Shown here piece after piece: positions 1-51,201 of a stretch of DNA of 64,000 nt (position 1 is its first letter; every line of letters begins with the position of its first letter). This stretch comes from Caprimulgus europaeus. Its lineage: Eukaryota; Chordata; Aves; Caprimulgiformes; Caprimulgidae. Location: the NCBI GenBank assembly GCA_907165065.1, contig OU015523.1, positions 122,274,523 through 122,338,522 of the forward strand. Reading direction: 5' to 3'. The translations under genes and the position numbers were made by a program. The notes beneath the pieces were generated by a model. That model worked only from the letters and a program-made list of their open reading frames with translations, was not told the origin of the DNA and did no database searches.

Positions 1-770
1 GAACTCTGTGCTTTACAGTGTTATTAAGTTCTTTTGTTTCAGTTACAGCAGTGCTACCAGGAAGGGAACCTTGATTCAAAGGCCCATCACCACAGAGAAG
101 TGGCTGTCTGGATTTACAGACTAGTTAGGTATCAAATCAGCTAGCTTGATTCCCCACAGATAGAGTGGGGGGCTCAAGTTGGCCAAAGCATGCCACCAAT
201 GCTTGTTTGCAACCTTACATGGGGCTGCAAACAGCACAGCAGTGATGCACACTCACCTCATCAACCTTCATCACCCCGAAGCCTCAGGTGATGCTCTAAG
301 TGCTCTGATGGCTACTGAACTGCTCTAACCCCATTCCTGTGACATTCTGTTTTATTTACTGCTGCAGACATGCCCAAATCTTGAAATTCAGGTGTGGGTG
401 CTACAGGTGTTGATAGATCTGCTCTGCTTTATAGCAGCTGAGGATATACCCCTGGGGCTCAAGTTGGGATGTTTTCCTGAAGTTGAAGTGAAGTCATTTC
501 AGTATGCTGGCTCTTTCAACAGGTCATCTTTGACTATAGACAGTCCCAAGTCCAGATTGCAAATGCCCTGAAGAGCAGGTTACCTAGACTTCTTCCATCT
601 CAACTCTTGGTGTATCCCAATGAAAACATAATTTCAAGGCCATCTGCTGATCTGAGCTCACAAGAGCACCGGGCAAGACACTTTTTCTGTGCAGTGGATG
701 CTCTGGCCTCAAAAGTGGCAGATTTCTTCAGCTTATCAACATGAACAGAAGGGAATGCTCTAAGACTTAC
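1..770 (-). other. MYO7A intron 11 (partial)
   Basis: Sequence downstream of the exon 11 donor. No exon 12, CR1 or other feature was recognised. Confidence 0.85.
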
Positions 771-39982
<39,212 letters not shown>

Positions 39983-40000
<18 letters not shown>

Positions 40001-40040
40001 GGTTCCTGTATAAACACATCAGCAAGCACCAGGAATGGAC
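39983..40040 (-). CDS. MYO7A: MYO7A exon 2 (start codon exon; coding 39983-40000)
   Basis: Encodes MVILRQ (mammals: MVILQQ). The ATG occupies 40000-39998 in a strong context (A at -3, G at +4). The donor is CAG|GTAAGT (GT at 39982-39981), phase 0. The 5' boundary is inferred: a pyrimidine-rich tract ending TTTAG puts the acceptor AG at 40042-40041 and leaves a 40-nt untranslated leader. A weaker alternative acceptor (TATACAG) would start the exon at 40005. Confidence 0.9.
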
Positions 40041-42107
40041 CTAAACCAAAAGAAAGCAGCAACTAATGATCAGACACCCTGATCATAGACCCCATAATGA
40101 TTCATAGACCCCAGCTCAGGGACTGTCCCAACCCTAAAGGGACAGAAGCAGTTCCCAGGTGTGGAAGAAGGCTCAGAGCACTTAAACTCCCAATGCTTTC
40201 ATAATATTAATTGCAGACAGGAAGAGACAATCCAGCACATCCAGATTAATGTCTGGACTGTGGTGAATGAGATGGGACTGGAGGTTGCTTATGTAAGTCA
40301 TATTTTGTAAACTGAGTCCTAGAAAGTTATCCAAGGATTAACCTAGCAAACAGATTGATACTGATTTATTACAGGTGTCATCAGCTCCTGTGGTACAAAT
40401 TAAAGCACATGGAGAAGGGTAGCCCTGTCCTTATAGCCCACATGACTAGATAGCTTATCAACTTTATATCAAAAGTACTTTCAGGAAAGGAAAGAAAATA
40501 CCAAACCCTCCACCATGGCCTCCAAATAATACCTGGATTGGACTGAGCATCTCCACACTCCACTCCTGTCCATTGTAAAAACCTTTATGGGATTTACACA
40601 GGAACGTCTCATGCTGCTCCCATGCTTGTGTGTGGTGTCACTTCACAGTGCTCCCAGCATTAAATGATTTTTGGTGTGTATGAGTGAAAGATGCTTTCAA
40701 AGAATTGAATTTCTGCAGTTTTTAAGTCATCCTTGCTATGTGGTAATCAGTAATTGTTATATTTATGATGTGGAATATTTTCCAGTGTGGTAAAAATGCT
40801 CATGCCTTAAAAATCAGGCAAAAAGGCACTCTATCTGAGGGACACAACTCCCAGAAGATACTAGGGACATGAAGGTTGATGAAGGATGATCTTGCAGGAC
40901 ACAAGACATTTCCCTTCACAGTGGCAAAGCAGTCCAGACTTGTCATAAAAACCTAAATATTTTATTTCAGACTTTAGACATTCTTTTTAATTGTATGCTT
41001 TCCCCACTAAAAGGAGAATATTTCCTGAGGGGGGCAGGAGGGAATAATAAAGTCATTCCACTCCCCTCCAAGCATCTCCAGGTGAGATGGCCCAGAGAAA
41101 CACAATCTGGGACAGACTGGTTTGAAAAAAAAAAAATTAAAAATAAATTAAAAATAAAAAAAGGAGTGATAATGCCCTGTGCCAGTGTCCCAACACACTT
41201 TCCTCAAGACAAGGACAGCAATCTCTCTTCCCCACCAGCATCAACTCTACTCATCCCACCCAGCAATGTAGGACTTAGTCTTTGGTGCTGATCCCAGTGG
41301 TTGAATTTTTTGTAGCTTCTCAGCTGCAGTGGAAATGATGGACGTTCCATCCTAGCTAGAAAGGCAGGATTTATCTCTATGAGCTCCTGAAGGGACTGCA
41401 AAGATCCAGCAGCATTTCCAGTGATTCCCCTTTTCCTCACCACGATGCCTGCACCACCTCTGTATTTTTACCAACCATTTGAAGGAAGATAACTCCCCCA
41501 CTGAAAGGGGCAGGAGTTTGCCATCTAAGTGCCTTCACCACTGGAATGAAAACATCCAGCTGTTGAAAACATCTACATGATCTCTGCATTGCCCATCCCT
41601 CCTTTCCCTGGAGAAGGAACTGGTGTCCTAGGAGCAGCCAAGGCATCGTTGTTCATTAGGAAATACTCATTAGATGAATTTTGGCCATAGATCATATTTA
41701 ATGAATTAATTTTACTTTTTCTATAAGATAGATGACAGATGGTGGAAAATCATGTGCCCACTTTAGTAAAGGCTGTGAGGTCATTATCCTAATTCTCAGT
41801 TTGAATCTTCTCTGTAGCACATTAAATTATTCCTCTTCTCCTTAATTCATATGGCTTGAAAATAACTTTCTAACCCTGCCAAGCAGTGAACCCTGAGACA
41901 GATTGCCTGGGGATGCTGACAAGTCTCCTCCACTGGGAATAATCAGTGAAATCTTGGCTTTGCTCAGAGCAGACACTGGGTGAAGTTCTCCAGAAGTCCT
42001 TCCCAGGTCTGTAACATGATGATGGTAGGGACAGTGATGAACATCGGGTTGGGTAACATTCTGAGTTCCTTGATTGATGGACATCTGCAATGGATAAGTC
42101 ATCTTAT

Positions 42108-42155
42108 AGTTCCTTGCCTCAGTTTCCCTCTCTGAGAAACAGAGATCTTACCCAA
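42108..42155 (+). mobile_element. Possible short MIR-like core
   Basis: TTGCCTCAGTTTCCCTCTCT followed by GAGAAACAGAGATC resembles the MIR core in sense orientation. Confidence 0.35.
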
Positions 42156-43419
42156 CAGGGGAGTTTTTAAGTATTCCAGTCATGATGGATTTGTGTCCTA
42201 ATCAGCCAAATGGCATAGGTGAGCTTGTCCCATTGGGTGTCATGTTGCAAAAGTCACACATGGGGGATCTTCTAGGCTAGAGCAGCAGTTTCAGGTCTCA
42301 GAACTGCTCCTTCAGCCATTCATCCTTCTGCTACTGAAGCAAAGCACTGCCATATGGTTGGACCAGCTCCTGGCATAAGAACTGCCCCGTACATAGGAAT
42401 CCTGCTCAGCCAACTCTCTGGTGTTCCATGATAGGTGTTGTGCCAGTCTTGGAAGAGGATTTACACACCTAGCACAATCTGCTTTTAAAAAAGACTTTGG
42501 TACCCAAACCCTGTTGTGGGTTTTTTTGGTTTAATTTTCTCAAGGTCTGTCCTTCAGCCCAAGCCACCAGGCTTGCTCTTGTTCAATGCTTTGCAAGATG
42601 CTGTTACAAGGGAATTTGTACACAATGGGCAGCCAGCTTTCCCCACCACTTACTTAGCAGGGAAAATCCAAAACAGAAGGGCAGGGGGAGCAGCAGACTG
42701 CCTTCCATTCTTCCCACAGGGATCAGTAAGAAGGATTGGGCTTGTCTGAGAAGCAGGGAGATCAGCTGCCTGCTAATTCATGGGAGCCTTGGTGGAATGA
42801 ACCGGCCATCTGGACCATCTTGATGCCAGGTGAGCCTAGGGGACTTCATTCCCACCTTCATCTCCTATGGGAAGCTCTACAGCTCTTTGTGCTATGGGAA
42901 ACAAGCTGGGCTAAACAAAATGTACCCAGCACCTCTTCTAAATCACAATACAAGAGCACAAAGGCACTCCTCTGGAAAACATATTTTTTTTGTAAATTTG
43001 ATTAATTTTGCAGCTTTCTGGACATCACTAGCTGACCATCATCTGAACAGAGCATCCAAGGCAGGCAGTGGGGTAAGGCTGAAGGGACTAAAAGAACATT
43101 TAAACTCTTGTGGATGCAGAGAGATGTGTGACATGGAACTATGCACACCACTTGCTTACCAGCAGTGATCAACACAAGTCAAGGACTGCTTCAGTACAAG
43201 GTCTCCACCATGGCAACCCTCCTCCTCCCCCATGGCTTTCTTGCTGTTCCTGAAGAGTCCTCAAATGCAAGAGGAACCCAACAGAGACCAACTCTGGAGG
43301 GAGAAAGCCTGAGGAGCCTGGACAAAGCCATTACCCTGCAATGGCAAAGAAGGGAGTTGCTACTCTAATCTGTTTAAGTGGCATTTCTGTGCTCCTTGTT
43401 GGCACTTCAGGACCAGAGT

Positions 43420-43645
43420 CCAACCACATGACCGGCCATACGGCCTGGGGGATCACTTCCCCGTGCTAATCCTCCAGAGCACATGCTCATTAAGCATTGG
43501 TTAGGAGAAATGCAGGTATTTCATTCTAAATGCAAATTCTCTGCTCTTGTCCTGAAGTTCCACATCCCACGTGATTTTCCTGTCTGCAAATGCAGCAAAG
43601 AAAATGAATAATTAATTTACAGGGTGTGTGCATTCACGTTCAATG
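43420..43645. promoter_or_regulatory. Candidate intron 1 enhancer (octamer, CACGTG and ATTAATT cluster)
   Basis: Within about 220 bp lie a perfect octamer ATGCAAAT (43530-43537), the E-box CACGTG followed by A (43568-43573, an MITF/USF-type site), AATAATTAATT (43607-43617, resembling POU4 or homeodomain sites) and several CpGs near 43430-43460. No CR1 covers it. MYO7A is expressed in pigment epithelium and hair cells, where MITF and POU4F3 act. Function is inferred only. Confidence 0.3.
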
Positions 43646-43721
43646 ACAACCTGTGCCCCTCTGCACCCAGCTTGGTGGAGAGCTTTTCTTTTAGAGAACA
43701 CCCTGGGCTCTTAATAATGTA

Positions 43722-43781
43722 AAAAAAAACCCAAACAAAACAAACAAACAACAAACAAAAAAAACCCAAACCAAAAACCAA
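43722..43781. repeat. A-rich low-complexity tract
   Basis: Runs of A broken by single or multiple C (AAAC and AAACCC units). Similar short tracts occur near 28098-28130, 36830-36862, 41128-41162 and 57608-57655. Confidence 0.85.
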
Positions 43782-45074
43782 GAGAAGTGGCTGTTCCTTC
43801 ACTGCCTTATGTCTTCTTCACTTGACTGGCAGCCACGTAACGTATCATCTCAGCTGGGCAAAGAGATTTAACACACTGATGCTCTCTGCATACTGCTGGC
43901 TGCTTTCAACTCCTGCCCTCCAGCAAGGGATCTGAGAAGAACTAAAGATTTTGCAATATATTTTACAATTCATCTGAGAAATGGTGAATAAAAAGGTTAG
44001 ACCTACACCCTTGGAGACAAGCACCTTTGTCCTTCCCAAAACCAGGACTCAGATCAGGAAGAAAAACAATGGCTCTTAAATGAGGTTAAACTAACAAACC
44101 CACCTTTGGGATCTCTAGACATGGAATGTGCAGGACAGTGAGCAGAGAAGAAGAAGGCAATGTCACTACATACCACTCCTCCTACTCTTTGTCCTGCTGG
44201 CAGTTGGCATGCTTGGGAAGATATGACAGTTTGTATTTTTGCCTTCTTCCCAGAGGCTTGAACCAGAACCAGGGCTTTGAGGTCAGAAGATAATTAGTCT
44301 GAATATGGCAGCCATCCATCTTCTTCATGGCTAACAAGTGTTTTCCCTGCTAGTTTGATTAACAAGCAATCTCTCAACAGAAGCAACCCACTACTTCTCT
44401 AGGTAATTAGCTCCAAAGGTCAAATCATCCTTAGTGTTTATAACGAAGTAAGTATCTTCTCCTCATCTGCATTTGCCTTCAGCTTCCCAACTGAGGCCAG
44501 TCATATCTCAGGAACAACTTCTGACCCCACAAATGGGCCCACATGACAGGGTTTTGCCCCACTGCTGAACCTCCATTTCCCTCCTACCAGGGTCTCATGC
44601 ACCACTTGGCTTGGAGTGGTAACCAGGGCATGGCATGGAGGGAAGCCAGGATGATATGCCGTGTCCGAGAAACTCTTTGCAAGAGGCATGTGCCCTAGTT
44701 TTGATATCAGGCTGGGCCTTCTTCCTGGTATGACCTGTGTCTACTAGTTTTTCAGAGTTCCAGCATCTGGTATCTGCTCCCTGTGAAGGCACTTACAGCC
44801 TACTCCCATCAGTTCTCTGCTTTTTAATTAACTGAACACTCAGATTTTCACAGTAAGGACTTCAGACCACCTGCCATGCTTTCTGAGCCCACCCTGGATA
44901 AATCTTAGATATGTCTGATCTCCTGGCATCCAGTGCTGCCTGGGACATCCTTGTCTTCTTGGGCTGTAGCCTCTCATTTTGCTTCCTTTTCTGCACTAAG
45001 GGTCAGTTCTCTCATCTGCTCAGGTTTGCCCCCAAAGCCTATGTGAAGGTTGGCTGTCTAGGACTTGCCAAGAG

Positions 45075-45207
45075 ATCACAGGATCATAGAATCACAGAAT
45101 GATTTGGGTTGGAAGGGACCTTAAAGCTCATCCAGTTCCAACTCCCCTGCCATCAGCAGGGACACCTTCCACTAGACCAGGTTGCTCAAAGCCTCATCCA
45201 GCCTGGA
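45075..45207 (-). mobile_element. CR1 LINE 3' end
   Basis: AATCACAGAATGATTTGGGT start; only about 130 bp kept. Confidence 0.95.
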
Positions 45208-46426
45208 GATAGCTAACTTGTGCTAAACTCCCACCTTGGTGGAGGAAAGCCCAGACTTTGAGCCTCATTAAATGAGTGCTTTAGCTACTGGGGTGTTGCT
45301 TAAAACATGAGCATCTCCCCTGCCTGAACTTTGGACTGAAATATTCATGGTAACAGACATTCATTTACACCTTCCCTTCCCGTGGCACAAATATCTTCAT
45401 CTTCACAAGAAGAAATGGGAATTTCTAACTCTTCCAATGCAGATTATGTGGAGATTAAAACCCAATCTTCTGATTTTGTCACCCACCCTCTCTTTTAATG
45501 TGGGGGGAAGATGCATTCCCATTGAAAGCAACAGTATTGCCCTGAATGCAATGGCAACAGGAATTCCCCCAGAGTTTTTGCTGATTTTTCCACACAGAGA
45601 TCAGCACTCCTTGAGTTTTGACAAGTGTGAGACTCCTGTGATGGAGATGTGGGGACATGGTGAGCACCACCTGGCCAGAAACGCTGCCTGCCACCGTGCT
45701 GAGAAAGTCCTCTTGTTTAAGTCTTAATTGCTGCCTCTGCAGGGATGGATCAGCTTGAGGTCATGCTGACAGGTGACATGAGGAAGCTGTCACCTCAGCA
45801 AGGCAAGTCACAACAACAAGAAGCTTCAGAAAACATCAGAATGACCATTTCTCATGTGACTGGTACATCCATGCCACAACCTGCCTTCAGGCTCCGCACG
45901 CCCCGGCAGGTGATCAGCACAGAGCGTGTTTTCCTGGAAAAACTCTGATTTGAGTTCACTTGAAGTCTAGAAAAGCCTTTCCTACAGCCTTTGGATCAGA
46001 TCTTCAATGGCCACCAGACTTCCACTGAAGGCTGGTATATCAAGAGATAGAAGAACAGCTGCTTTGGACAAGAGGTACATGGTGGTGTAAAGAATTACCT
46101 CCCTATCAGCTGAGGGTCCAGCTGCCTGGACAACTGAGGGGAAAAAGAGAGATTCAAGCAGAGCTGTAAGCTGACACATGAAGGTACAGGTGACAGTTGG
46201 GGTAAAGATCCATCCTGAAGCCCTGGATCCTCAGAAAGGCTCCTTGGTGTCTAGTCATGGATGCAACTAAACAACAGCCTGCAAGGTCTGTTTTAGGGAG
46301 TAGGAAGATTTTTCTTTAGCTATTCCTGCAGCGCTCAGCCTTCCAGTGATGAGAGCCACAGGATCAGGTACTAATTAGATTTGAGGGTACTCCATCAGGC
46401 TTCTCTTTCTGGTGGGCAAATGCTGT

Positions 46427-46584
46427 TCCCAGGGAAGACCCATCCCTGGAGATACTCAAGGTCAGGCTGGATGGGGCTCTGAGCAACCTGCTCTAGTAAA
46501 GATGTCCCTGCTCACTGCAGGGGAGTTGGACTAGATGACCTTTGAAGTCCCCTTCCAACCCAAATACATTCTATAATTCTCTGA
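46427..46584 (+). mobile_element. CR1 LINE 3' end
   Basis: CATCCCTGGAGATACTCAAG to CATTCTATAATTCTCTGA. Confidence 0.94.
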
Positions 46585-47647
46585 TCTGGGATCTCCAAAC
46601 CCAGAAACTTCCAGCTCCTTGAAATAAAAACCTTTCCTCCACAGAAGAACACAGCCAACCTGCTAATCAATTAGACAAATAACTCTAGGAAGAAAAGTCT
46701 GCAGGTGCCAAGGTGGCTTATTGTAGTCAAACAGCCCAGGATGGGAGTGGTCTTGATGCATTAGATCCACAGATACTTTGCATTTCTGTACATGAGGGGT
46801 TTTTTCCTGCAGGTAGCTCAAGGAAGACAGAGCAGTGCTAACACACTGCAGTCTGTCATCCTGCAAGTGCAACTGAAACCCAGGGAAATGATGCTCGTAA
46901 CTGAAACCACCAAGAAATAGGGTGTCATCTACTCAACATGAGTGACAGAGAGGTGTCAGGGGTTGAAGAGTAGGTAGAGTTTCCAGATAAAGATTTCAGT
47001 ACCCCAAATCAGAGCTTGCTTTTCAACAGACCTCAGGTAGAACTGAAAGCTGCTGTAAAATCTGGCTTCTTCCTGAAAAATGAGCACTTAAACCATATCC
47101 TGAGGTCTCCTCAGTGGTCAGGTTGACTATGGATCAGCTAAAAATGTAAACACTCTAGTTTCTTTTGACCCAGCTAAAAGAACTCAAAGCCAAGAGATCA
47201 TTGTGTGATGCACTTACTACCTAGGAATCATACAAAGCAAAGCCTGAGCATTTCCTTGCCTCCTCCTGGCCACATGCACAGATCAGAAAAGAGCAGGGAG
47301 CTACTATCAGTGTCACCAGTGTTTATCTACATGAACATGGGGACCATGGAGTAAAACAGAAGCATGCAAAAACCCAGAATGGGAGTTCCTTGCACCAGTG
47401 ATGGTGTTGTCCTTCAGGTGACTTTGTGGTTCTCAGTATTTTTTTTGTGCTCTGAGTCCCATCTGACACCCAAACTGGGACTGAGATGTTCAGATGCAGA
47501 CACAGCATTTGAAAAGTCAACTGAGATCATCTCCATGACTATGGGGAAAAACAGGTGCTTCCAAGAACCGATTCACTTGGCCTGTTGGACAAGTCAGCGT
47601 TATTTCTGTGTTGGTCTCTTTGCCCAAGTAGCAAAGAGGAATAGATA

Positions 47648-47907
47648 GTGATAGAAGAGGAAATGGCCTCAAGTTGCACCAGGGGAGATTTAGATTGGAT
47701 ATTAGGAAAAATTTCTTTACTGAAAGGGTTCTCAGGCACTGGAACAGGCTGCCCAGGGCAGTGGTTGAGTCACCATCCCTGAAGGTATTTAAAAGAGATG
47801 TAGATGTGGTGCTCAGGGACATCGTTTATTTGGCATGGTGGTGTTGGGTTGACAGTTAGACTTGATGATCTTCGAGGTCTCTTCCAACCTTAATGATTCT
47901 ATGATTT
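47648..47907 (+). mobile_element. CR1 LINE 3' fragment
   Basis: GAGGAAATGGCCTCAAGTTG to AATGATTCTATGATTTC. Encodes the tail [20 protein letters not shown]. Confidence 0.95.
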
Positions 47908-48349
47908 CTCCCCATGGACTACCAAGGAAGCCTGAGATAACTGGTTTCATTTGTATGTCCCCTCCTCTCTCCCATCCAGGTGCTCCCTGAGCAGCTGGGA
48001 ATATGTCAAAAGACCACTTAGCTGACTCTACAGGACAGGTTTGGCCCTCAAACCACCATTTGAAGGGTCTAGTGGTAGTGCCACTGAGAGAGACACCTCA
48101 TCTGAATAAGTCCCAACAAAAAGCCTACATTAGAGCAAGAAGCCACAGAAAACTCTCTCCTCTGGAAAGTCAGAAAATCAATATGTAGCCTCTGTTCATC
48201 TGAGAGTGGTCAGGAAACGGGCATCAATTTTTTAAGCCTCCAGCAGGAAGTTCAATAGATTTGCCCTGCATTCAATCCCTCCAAAAAGCCTGGCAGGTAG
48301 AGAAGCTGAACAAAAGACCTGACCTTTTCTCCCTCCCTGTGCTTTCACA

Positions 48350-48560
48350 TAGCCAGAGCAGAACAATGCTCCACGGTGGCATCCGATCCCAGCTCGCTGC
48401 AGAGCGCTCAGCACAACCTCCCGAGTGAGGGCAATTTCCCTTTGTCCACCAACCTCTACCAGCACTGAGTATTTTTCAACAGCCACAGTAATTAATCAAA
48501 TAAAGGATCCTTTTGCAAAGCAGTCAGGTGTAATTTCAGCATAATCCAGACCTAGCGGAG
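48350..48560. promoter_or_regulatory. Candidate conserved element in intron 1
   Basis: A CpG-rich 80-bp core (48370-48425) adjoins an AT-rich segment with TAATTAATCAAATAAAGG and TTTGCAAAG, a mix often seen in conserved non-coding elements. The minus strand of the core is also open (84 codons, 48486 to 48232, with a GTG at its start) with a peptide containing EVGGQREIALTREVV, which I do not recognise. Either reading is tentative. Confidence 0.25.
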
Positions 48561-49774
48561 CAGGCTGAGCTGATCTAGGCAAAATGCTGCACTGGCAGGT
48601 TGGCCAAACAGTGTTTGCAATTTGTTTTCATCACTTCTTTATCCAGATGACCTCCCAGTCTTGCTAGGGTCTCCATATGGGGCCTGGCACACAAGAGCAA
48701 ATTAGAAACAAAGTCTGTGTTTGAAACTGAGGGTGATTTAGCACTGGAACCTGGTCTGAAGACTCTTCTCCTTGGAGCAGGGCTGTCCTGCACGGTGCTG
48801 GGCTGTACTGGAAGGCCCTTTGCTGGTTCTGAGCACACCAGGATGTCTGCACAGCACCGACTCTGCCCATCCATACTCAGGAAACCCCAACTAGCATGGG
48901 CTGAACAGACCAACAAGTGTCAGTGGGGTCACCATAGACCTACTCCTTCATGGGCTGCTCAACCCCTGCCATTGACAGAGCAAGGTACACACACAGATGT
49001 GGTGGTTGACTTCAGGCTGATGTGTTTTACAATGAATACATGAATTTTAGAGGAGAGGCAACCTTCTTGGCCATCCAGGCTCTACCAACTCTGCAGCTGA
49101 ACCACAGCCATTAGTCTTTAGCTCAGGTGCAGGTTTAATCCTCAGGGAGCTACAAAGACTGTGTCTGTAATCCTAGAACAACTCCATGAAGATCCAAGGG
49201 AGGGTGTGTATATATACCCTGTATAGAATGATATATACATCCCCAACATGTATATTCTGGTCAATCCTATATTACTGGCTCCAGTTAGGAATAACATGGG
49301 CCATGTTATGAAGGAGATTGGAATGGATCAGCTCCTTGGATCTCCAAGCTATCTCATGAATCTACAAGGCCACAGGGCTTGTCCCATGACAGAGGGCAGG
49401 AGAAGAAGCACTGGACCCATTGCAGGTTGGGACTATGGCCCCCAGATTCAATTTGTGAGGTATCAGGTGATTTGTCCCCTGGTGAACTGCAGCTTGTTCC
49501 CAAAGTGGTTTCAGAGGGAGTTGGGTACTTGGGCTTTTTCTAAGTTCCATGAAGTGCTTCCTTGTAAAGTCATCTCCAAGATGACCTGCCACCACCCAGA
49601 CAATGTATGGCAGAGGTAAGATCTGAATGCTGGACTAATCTCAGTGCAATGGCTTAATTACTAACACACTGCTGCTTTTTTGGCTATGGAGAGGTTTGTT
49701 GAAGAGAAGCTTTACTGCAGCCACTCTTTTACTAATCACTCCAGCGAGCTCTTATGCTGTGTTATTCCCTCACA

Positions 49775-49915
49775 AATCCCAGCCTATTTATGGAGGAGGG
49801 GAGAATGCTATCCTCATTTCACACATGGGGAAACTGAGGCACGGAAAAAGGACGTGACTTTCTCCGAGGTCACGCAGGAGAACCAGGAAGGTGTGATGTG
49901 CCTCTTGCAGACACC
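49775..49915 (-). mobile_element. MIR-like SINE relic
   Basis: Contains the MIR core in reverse complement: CATGGGGAAACTGAGGCAC, then GTGACTTTCTCCGAGGTCACGCAGG, shown here only as motif order (GGGGAAACTGAGGCA, then GTGACTT, then AGGTCAC). These ancient tRNA-derived SINEs are rare in birds. Confidence 0.75.
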
Positions 49916-50539
49916 CAAGTCTGTGCCTATGACTCCAGATCAAAATGCCTTTAATAAAGGCAGCTCCCCTGCTCTTTTCTGTCCTTAAATTGTCCTAATG
50001 AGCAGCTGTCTCACCCTCTACTCTTGTTGGTCCCTAATGGTCTGGCCTGGGCTGGATGTTCTCACTCCTTTCTGTGTTATTAGTGCTGGCTGGAGCAGGG
50101 TTTCTGCAAGCTGTTATAATCCTGTGAGGCTTGCTCTCAGCAGGAAACCCTTTGCTGGGATTTTCGGTGAAATCCTCCCTCTGCCTGCCCCAACACTATC
50201 CTCTTATCTCTCGTGGTCCTGGAGAAACTCAAGACAGCCCTTTCGAGAGGCTGGGGTCAACCTCCAAATGCAGGGAATAGTAGGATTAAGTGGGTTCAAA
50301 TCAGAAGATACCAGCCCTGTTTTATCCTGTTGAGACTCCTGATGATTCCAGAGGGTGTTTTGTTTGAATAGAGACTGTACAAATTAAATAGAGATTCTGC
50401 TCTGCCCTTCCAGAGTTCCTTTGGTGCAATCACCATCACATCCCTCAGGGCAGCATGAGACAGTGCTGGGAGACATCAGCCCTGTAATAGCCCAGATGAG
50501 AGGGGAACAGACACTCCCTGACTCATTGGCTGCACATGC

Positions 50540-50590
50540 AAGGTCTTATATTAATTTTGCAGCTGGGGAAACTGAGTCATGGGGGCTGTT
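50540..50590 (-). mobile_element. Possible short MIR-like core
   Basis: GCTGGGGAAACTGAGTCATG matches the same MIR core motif over about 20 bp, about 650 bp from the better copy. Too short to be sure. Confidence 0.35.
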
Positions 50591-50751
50591 TGCTGTTCTG
50601 TCTACTGCTCTTCACGTTTTGGTGGCATACCAAGTCACTGGCTGTTCCTCAGGGCATGGGATGCTCTTGCTCTCAAGAGCATCACCTGGTTGAGCTAAAG
50701 TCATGCTTATAACTCTTTACCAAAGCAGAGTTAAACTAAAAGGCATATAAG

Positions 50752-50852
50752 ACGGTAGATTTAGATTAGATATTAGGAGGAAATTCTTTACAGTAAGCGT
50801 GGTGAGACACTGGAACAGGTTCTCCAGAGAAGTTGTGGATGTTCCTGGAAGT
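50752..50852 (+). mobile_element. CR1 LINE, left part of an interrupted copy
   Basis: TTAGATTAGATATTAGGAGG to GGATGTTCCTGGAAGT. Continues at 51066 after an opposite-strand CR1. Confidence 0.9.
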
Positions 50853-51065
50853 CACAGAATCACAGGATGTTGTGAGTTGGAAGGGACCCACAAGGATCAT
50901 TGAGTCCAACTCCTGTCCCTGCACAGGACAAGCCCAACATTCAGACTGTGAGTCCAAGGGCCTTGGCCAAATGCTGCTGCAATCTTGTCAGGCTTGGGGC
51001 CATCAGCACCTCCCTGGGGAGCCTGTTCCAGTGCTCCACCACCCTCTGCCTCAAGAACCTTTTAT
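50853..51065 (-). mobile_element. CR1 LINE inserted into another CR1
   Basis: CACAGAATCACAGGATGTTG to CTGCCTCAAGAACCTTTTAT, in reverse orientation to its host copy. The host sequence AAGT occurs on both sides (50849-50852 and 51066-51069). Confidence 0.9.
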
Positions 51066-51201
51066 AAGTGTTCAAGGCCAGATTGGATGAGGCTTTGAGC
51101 AACCTGATCTAATGAATGTATCTCTGCTCATGGCAGGGGAGTTGGAACTAGATGATCTTCAAGGTCCCTTCAACCCCATTTCATTTTATGATGCTATGAT
51201 A
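51066..51201 (+). mobile_element. CR1 LINE, right part of the interrupted copy
   Basis: AAGTGTTCAAGGCCAGATTG to TTTTATGATGCTATGAT; restores the usual CR1 order with the part ending at 50852. Confidence 0.9.

Noticed and set aside
49205-49245. AT-rich near-palindrome GGGTGTGTATATATACCC
   Set aside because: Imperfect and of a kind expected by chance in AT-rich intron.
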